From Chryseobacterium tagetis (GTDB lineage Bacteria; Bacteroidota; Bacteroidia; Flavobacteriales; Weeksellaceae), in contig NZ_JAERSE020000005.1 of assembly GCF_016735585.2 (NCBI RefSeq), positions 310,001 to 374,000 of the forward strand: DNA of 64,000 nucleotides. Direction: 5' to 3'. The notes beneath the pieces were generated by a model. The model saw only the letters and a program-made list of their open reading frames with translations, was not told the DNA's origin and ran no database searches. The position numbers and the translations under genes are program-made. Positions 61,478 to 64,000 of this stretch are shown one piece after another. The stretch's first letter is position 1. Every line of letters begins with the position of its first letter.

Positions 61478-62096
61478 TGCATTATTGTTCATCAACGGAG
61501 ATGCTCCGAAATCTGTTCCGGATCTTGAATCATATGGGTTGATCGCTTGTACAGACGGAGCTTTTCATTATTTGAAAAACTTAAATTTTCCACTGGAAAA
61601 GCTGGATTTTATTTCCGGTGATTTTGATTCACATTCCGGGAAAGATGAGAATATTTATGAAGATAAATTCATTTATACTCCCGATCAGGACAAAACCGAT
61701 TTTCATAAAGCACTGGAAATTATTTTAGAAAGAGGTTTTACAAACGTTGATGTTTTAGGAGGAAGTGGAGGAGAGCAGGACCATTTTTTAGGAAATCTTA
61801 CGGTCGCTTTTGGATGTAAGGATCAATTAAATATAAAGTTTTATGATGAGTTTTCTGAATATTATTTTGTGCCCAAAAATTTTAAGATAAAAGGAGTAAA
61901 GGATAAAATGATTTCGCTGTATCCTTTTCCATCAGCTGAAAATATAACTACCAAAGGATTGAACTGGCCTTTAGTGAACGGAAGTTTACAGATTACTTCA
62001 AGAATAGGAACGAGAAACTTTGCCGTAGAAGATGAAGTTTCTGTTGAATATGAAAAAGGAGATGTATTGATTTTTATCGGAAAAAACTATTTGTGA
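61467..62096 (+). CDS. Thiamine pyrophosphokinase
   Basis: From ATG 61467 the protein has 209 residues. The longer frame at 61407 lies inside the upstream gene. It contains LIACTDGAFHYLKN, FISGDFDSH (metal and ATP-binding aspartates) and TPDQDKTDFHKALEI. It also has VDVLGGSGGEQDHFLGNL, the conserved core of this family, and ends with a beta domain that binds thiamine (LQITSRIGTRNFAVEDEVS). It makes thiamine diphosphate from thiamine and ATP. It is coupled to the adenosyltransferase gene, so the two cofactor enzymes are made together. Confidence 0.93.
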   Translation: MKDNALLFINGDAPKSVPDLESYGLIACTDGAFHYLKNLNFPLEKLDFISGDFDSHSGKDENIYEDKFIYTPDQDKTDFHKALEIILERGFTNVDVLGGSGGEQDHFLGNLTVAFGCKDQLNIKFYDEFSEYYFVPKNFKIKGVKDKMISLYPFPSAENITTKGLNWPLVNGSLQITSRIGTRNFAVEDEVSVEYEKGDVLIFIGKNYL

Positions 62097-62286
62097 ATTT
62101 AAAGACAAATTGCGCAATCTGATTTTCGTAATGAGAATAAAAAGTGTAATAAATATTTGTAACATCAATAGGAACGGGCTTTAGCCCGTTTTCAAAATAA
62201 AAACAAACCAATTGGCTTTAGCCAAAATATACGAGAATAAAACCAAGCATCTGTGTAAATCCGTGAAATCTGTGGGAAAATAAAAA
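62097..62286. repeat. Gap with REP-like dispersed repeat elements
   Basis: It holds two hairpins with the same GGCTTTAGCC core: 62173-62190 and 62212-62225. Next to them lies a stretch at 62248-62279 built of CTGTG-type repeats (CATCTGTGTAAATCCGTG and so on). Both types look like the short intergenic repeats seen many times in flavobacterial genomes, from memory. Confidence 0.6.
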
Positions 62287-63162
62287 ATGAAAAATTTAAT
62301 CAAAATATCATTTCTAATCGTTTCAATATTCTGCATTTTCTCATGTAAAACGCAGAACTTTTCTACACCCGAATATGGAAAAAATATAACAGAAAAGAAT
62401 ATTCAAATTAAAAAAGTTCATAATTTCAGAACGGTCGGAAATATTAAAAATGTTGATGGAAGAACTTTAAAAGAAGGAAAATTCTACAGAAGCGGACATC
62501 TGCATCAATTAAAGAAAAAATCTTTTGATGAGCTGGAACAATTAGGAATCAAAGAAGTGATTGATCTTAGAAATTCAAAAGAAATAGCTCAGAAACCGGA
62601 CAATCTTCCTGGTGATATTATTTATAAGAATTATTCTGCTTTTGAAGATGAAGGTGACCAATTGGATCAGGCTAAAAAATTAGTATTAAAAGGAAAAGTT
62701 GACGGCTCAGATGCAGATAAAAGAATGTTGGAATTCTACAAAGATTATGTTTCGGAAAATCCTGAAATTATCAAAAAAATCATCACTGAGATTTTAGAAT
62801 CCGATCAGCCGATTTTATATCATTGTACGGCAGGAAAAGACAGAACGGGAATTACCACAGCTTTGATCCTGACCATTTTAAAATTCGATAAAGAAACGAT
62901 TTACAACGATTATCTTTTGTCCAATAATTACAGAAAGAAATTAGTGGATAAAAGGCTGAATCTTGCTAACAATCTACATTTTATCTATCCTAAAATGGAT
63001 GTCAGAGTATTAGAAAAACTGAGTTGGGTGGAGACCGATTATCTGGATGCTGCTTTTAATGAAATCAATAAAAAATATGGCTCGATCGATAACTATATTC
63101 AACAGGTTTTAGGAATTTCTGAAAGCAAGCGGCAGGAATATATTCAGAAGTTTACCTATTGA
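62287..63162 (+). CDS. Tyrosine phosphatase-like lipoprotein (IphP-like)
   Basis: The 291-residue protein has a lipoprotein signal with FSC (Cys20). The domain has VHNFRTVGNIKNVDGRTLKE and FYRSGHLHQLKKKSFDELEQ, typical of the IphP/Y_phosphatase3 group. The catalytic loop HCTAGKDRTG (179-188) contains nucleophile Cys180 and Arg186. It should remove phosphate from phosphotyrosine or phosphoinositide-like substrates outside the cytoplasm. Lipid anchoring puts it at the envelope. A surface or host-directed role is possible but only inferred. The repeats at 62173 lie just upstream. Confidence 0.88.
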   Translation: MKNLIKISFLIVSIFCIFSCKTQNFSTPEYGKNITEKNIQIKKVHNFRTVGNIKNVDGRTLKEGKFYRSGHLHQLKKKSFDELEQLGIKEVIDLRNSKEIAQKPDNLPGDIIYKNYSAFEDEGDQLDQAKKLVLKGKVDGSDADKRMLEFYKDYVSENPEIIKKIITEILESDQPILYHCTAGKDRTGITTALILTILKFDKETIYNDYLLSNNYRKKLVDKRLNLANNLHFIYPKMDVRVLEKLSWVETDYLDAAFNEINKKYGSIDNYIQQVLGISESKRQEYIQKFTY

Positions 63163-63273
63163 TAATCAGAATAGAATTTTCATTACAAAACCTACGAAAA
63201 ATTATAATAAATTTAACGTTAAAAAATCAAACTTTTTTAGCAATTTTGCATTTCTTAATTCACTTGTTTAGAA

Positions 63274-64000
63274 ATGAAAATAAAATACTCGGAACTTATT
63301 GATCAGACGTTGTATTTCCCTACTGAGGAGTTCAATGTATCTGAGAACAATTTGTCGTTCCACGATATTCCTTTAATGGATGTTGTTGAACAGTTTGGCA
63401 CTCCGCTAAAAATTAGCTACCTGCCGAGAATTTCTCAAAATATCCAGAAGGCCAAGAGTTGGTTTAAGGAAGCCTTTGAGAAAACCGAATATAAGAAGAA
63501 TTATAGGTATTGCTACTGCACAAAATCAAGCCATTTCAAATTTGTATTGGAAGAGGCTTTGAAAAATGATATTTCTATAGAAACTTCTTCTGCATATGAT
63601 ATGGATATTGTGAAATCTCTTTACAAAGAAGGGAAAGTAACAAAAGATATCGAAGTGATCTGTAATGGTTTCAAAACAGATGATTATCTGGCGAAAATTT
63701 CAGATATGATCAACAGTGGTTTTGAAAACATTACTCCAATTCTGGACAATTATCGTGAACTTGATAAATTAACAGAAAGTATTGATACAACATTCGACAT
63801 CGGAATCAGAATTGCATCTGAAGAAGAGCCTAAGTTCGAATTTTATACTTCAAGATTAGGAATCGGATATAAAGATATTATTCCTTATTACAGCCAGAAA
63901 ATTGCTGAACACCCGAATGCAAGATTGAAAATGCTTCACTTTTTCATCAACACGGGAATCAAAGATACGGCGTATTACTGGAATGAATTGTACAAATGTC
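63274..64000 (+). CDS. Arginine decarboxylase-like PLP enzyme, N-terminal part (3' truncated by window edge)
   Basis: The frame opens at ATG 63274 and runs to the last base, so the C-terminal half is outside. Visible are VEQFGTPLKISYLPRI, YRYCYCTKSSHFKFVLEEAL (with the PLP lysine in CTKSS) and IETSSAYDMDIVKSLY. These are features of alanine-racemase-fold decarboxylases such as diaminopimelate and arginine decarboxylase. The N-terminal segment KIKYSELIDQTLYFPTEEFN is as I recall it from flavobacterial enzymes named arginine decarboxylase. It would give agmatine for polyamine synthesis. The substrate is not proven by sequence alone. Confidence 0.85.
   Translation, partial: MKIKYSELIDQTLYFPTEEFNVSENNLSFHDIPLMDVVEQFGTPLKISYLPRISQNIQKAKSWFKEAFEKTEYKKNYRYCYCTKSSHFKFVLEEALKNDISIETSSAYDMDIVKSLYKEGKVTKDIEVICNGFKTDDYLAKISDMINSGFENITPILDNYRELDKLTESIDTTFDIGIRIASEEEPKFEFYTSRLGIGYKDIIPYYSQKIAEHPNARLKMLHFFINTGIKDTAYYWNELYKC

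Noticed and set aside
1..64000. tRNA, rRNA or insertion sequence
   Set aside because: The gaps were read for such features and none was found; a tRNAscan or Rfam run would be needed to exclude small RNAs.

Overview
The window is AT-rich, densely packed DNA from a member of the Bacteroidota, most likely the family Weeksellaceae and close to Chryseobacterium. Supporting signs are Bacteroidota-type -7 boxes (TAnnTTTG) before many genes and few Shine-Dalgarno sequences. Others are a PorX-type PglZ response regulator, a type IX secretion C-terminal domain, a fused lpxC-fabZ gene, and the order lpxD, lpxC/fabZ, lpxA, efp. The genus call rests on recognition of protein sequence and gene order, not on a search. 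Both ends cut through genes: a glycosyltransferase on the left and a pyridoxal-phosphate decarboxylase, probably arginine decarboxylase, on the right.

Positions 1-3410 are the end of a polysaccharide or glycan locus (glycosyltransferase, epimerase/dehydratase, PglC-like sugar transferase, PglE-like aminotransferase). Positions 3685-13727 look like a signalling-controlled exopolysaccharide secretion module. It has a 1305-residue hybrid histidine kinase, a single-domain response regulator and a membrane-anchored HEAT-repeat protein. These are followed by a very unusual fusion of a GT2 synthase with an LtaS-like phosphotransferase, and a convergent YaiO-type TPR/beta-barrel outer membrane protein.

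Positions 13945-19934 hold the most striking locus: five genes that read as a chaperone-usher-like fimbrial system of a type I do not recognise. There are two small pilin-like secreted proteins and a PapD-like chaperone. A two-domain tip-adhesin candidate follows, whose C-terminal half resembles the pilins, and then a 934-residue usher-like outer membrane barrel. All three subunit candidates share a beta-strand motif at the extreme C-terminus and an internal [LI]-x-V-x-S...VKV block.

Positions 20038-35176 form a Wzx/Wzy-type capsule or exopolysaccharide cluster. It contains a PglC-like transferase, Wzc-type co-polymerase/tyrosine kinase, Wzx flippase, several glycosyltransferases, a GH71/99-like secreted protein, a Wzy-like polymerase, RfbC and a WcaJ-like initiating transferase. 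Positions 35296-40221 are housekeeping and envelope genes (rimO, an RlpA-like protein, exonuclease III, a lipoprotein, porX). Positions 40513-47555 run HD hydrolase, lpxD, lpxC/fabZ, lpxA, efp, an lpxD paralogue and sucD. The remainder to 64000 is mixed: an outer membrane protein, an ABC-2 exporter, a stand-alone type IX sorting-domain protein, hemB, a lipoprotein carbonic anhydrase, and LptB with an unusual Imm22-like C-terminal extension. It ends with a baeRF-like protein, an ABC exporter, a YafY regulator beside a DinB protein, an adenosyltransferase, a thiamine pyrophosphokinase, a tyrosine phosphatase lipoprotein and the truncated decarboxylase.

No rRNA, tRNA, CRISPR array, transposase or prophage was seen. 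Intrinsic terminators are numerous and several serve convergent gene pairs. In several genes a longer reading frame begins at TTG inside or next to a -7 box; there I chose the downstream ATG.
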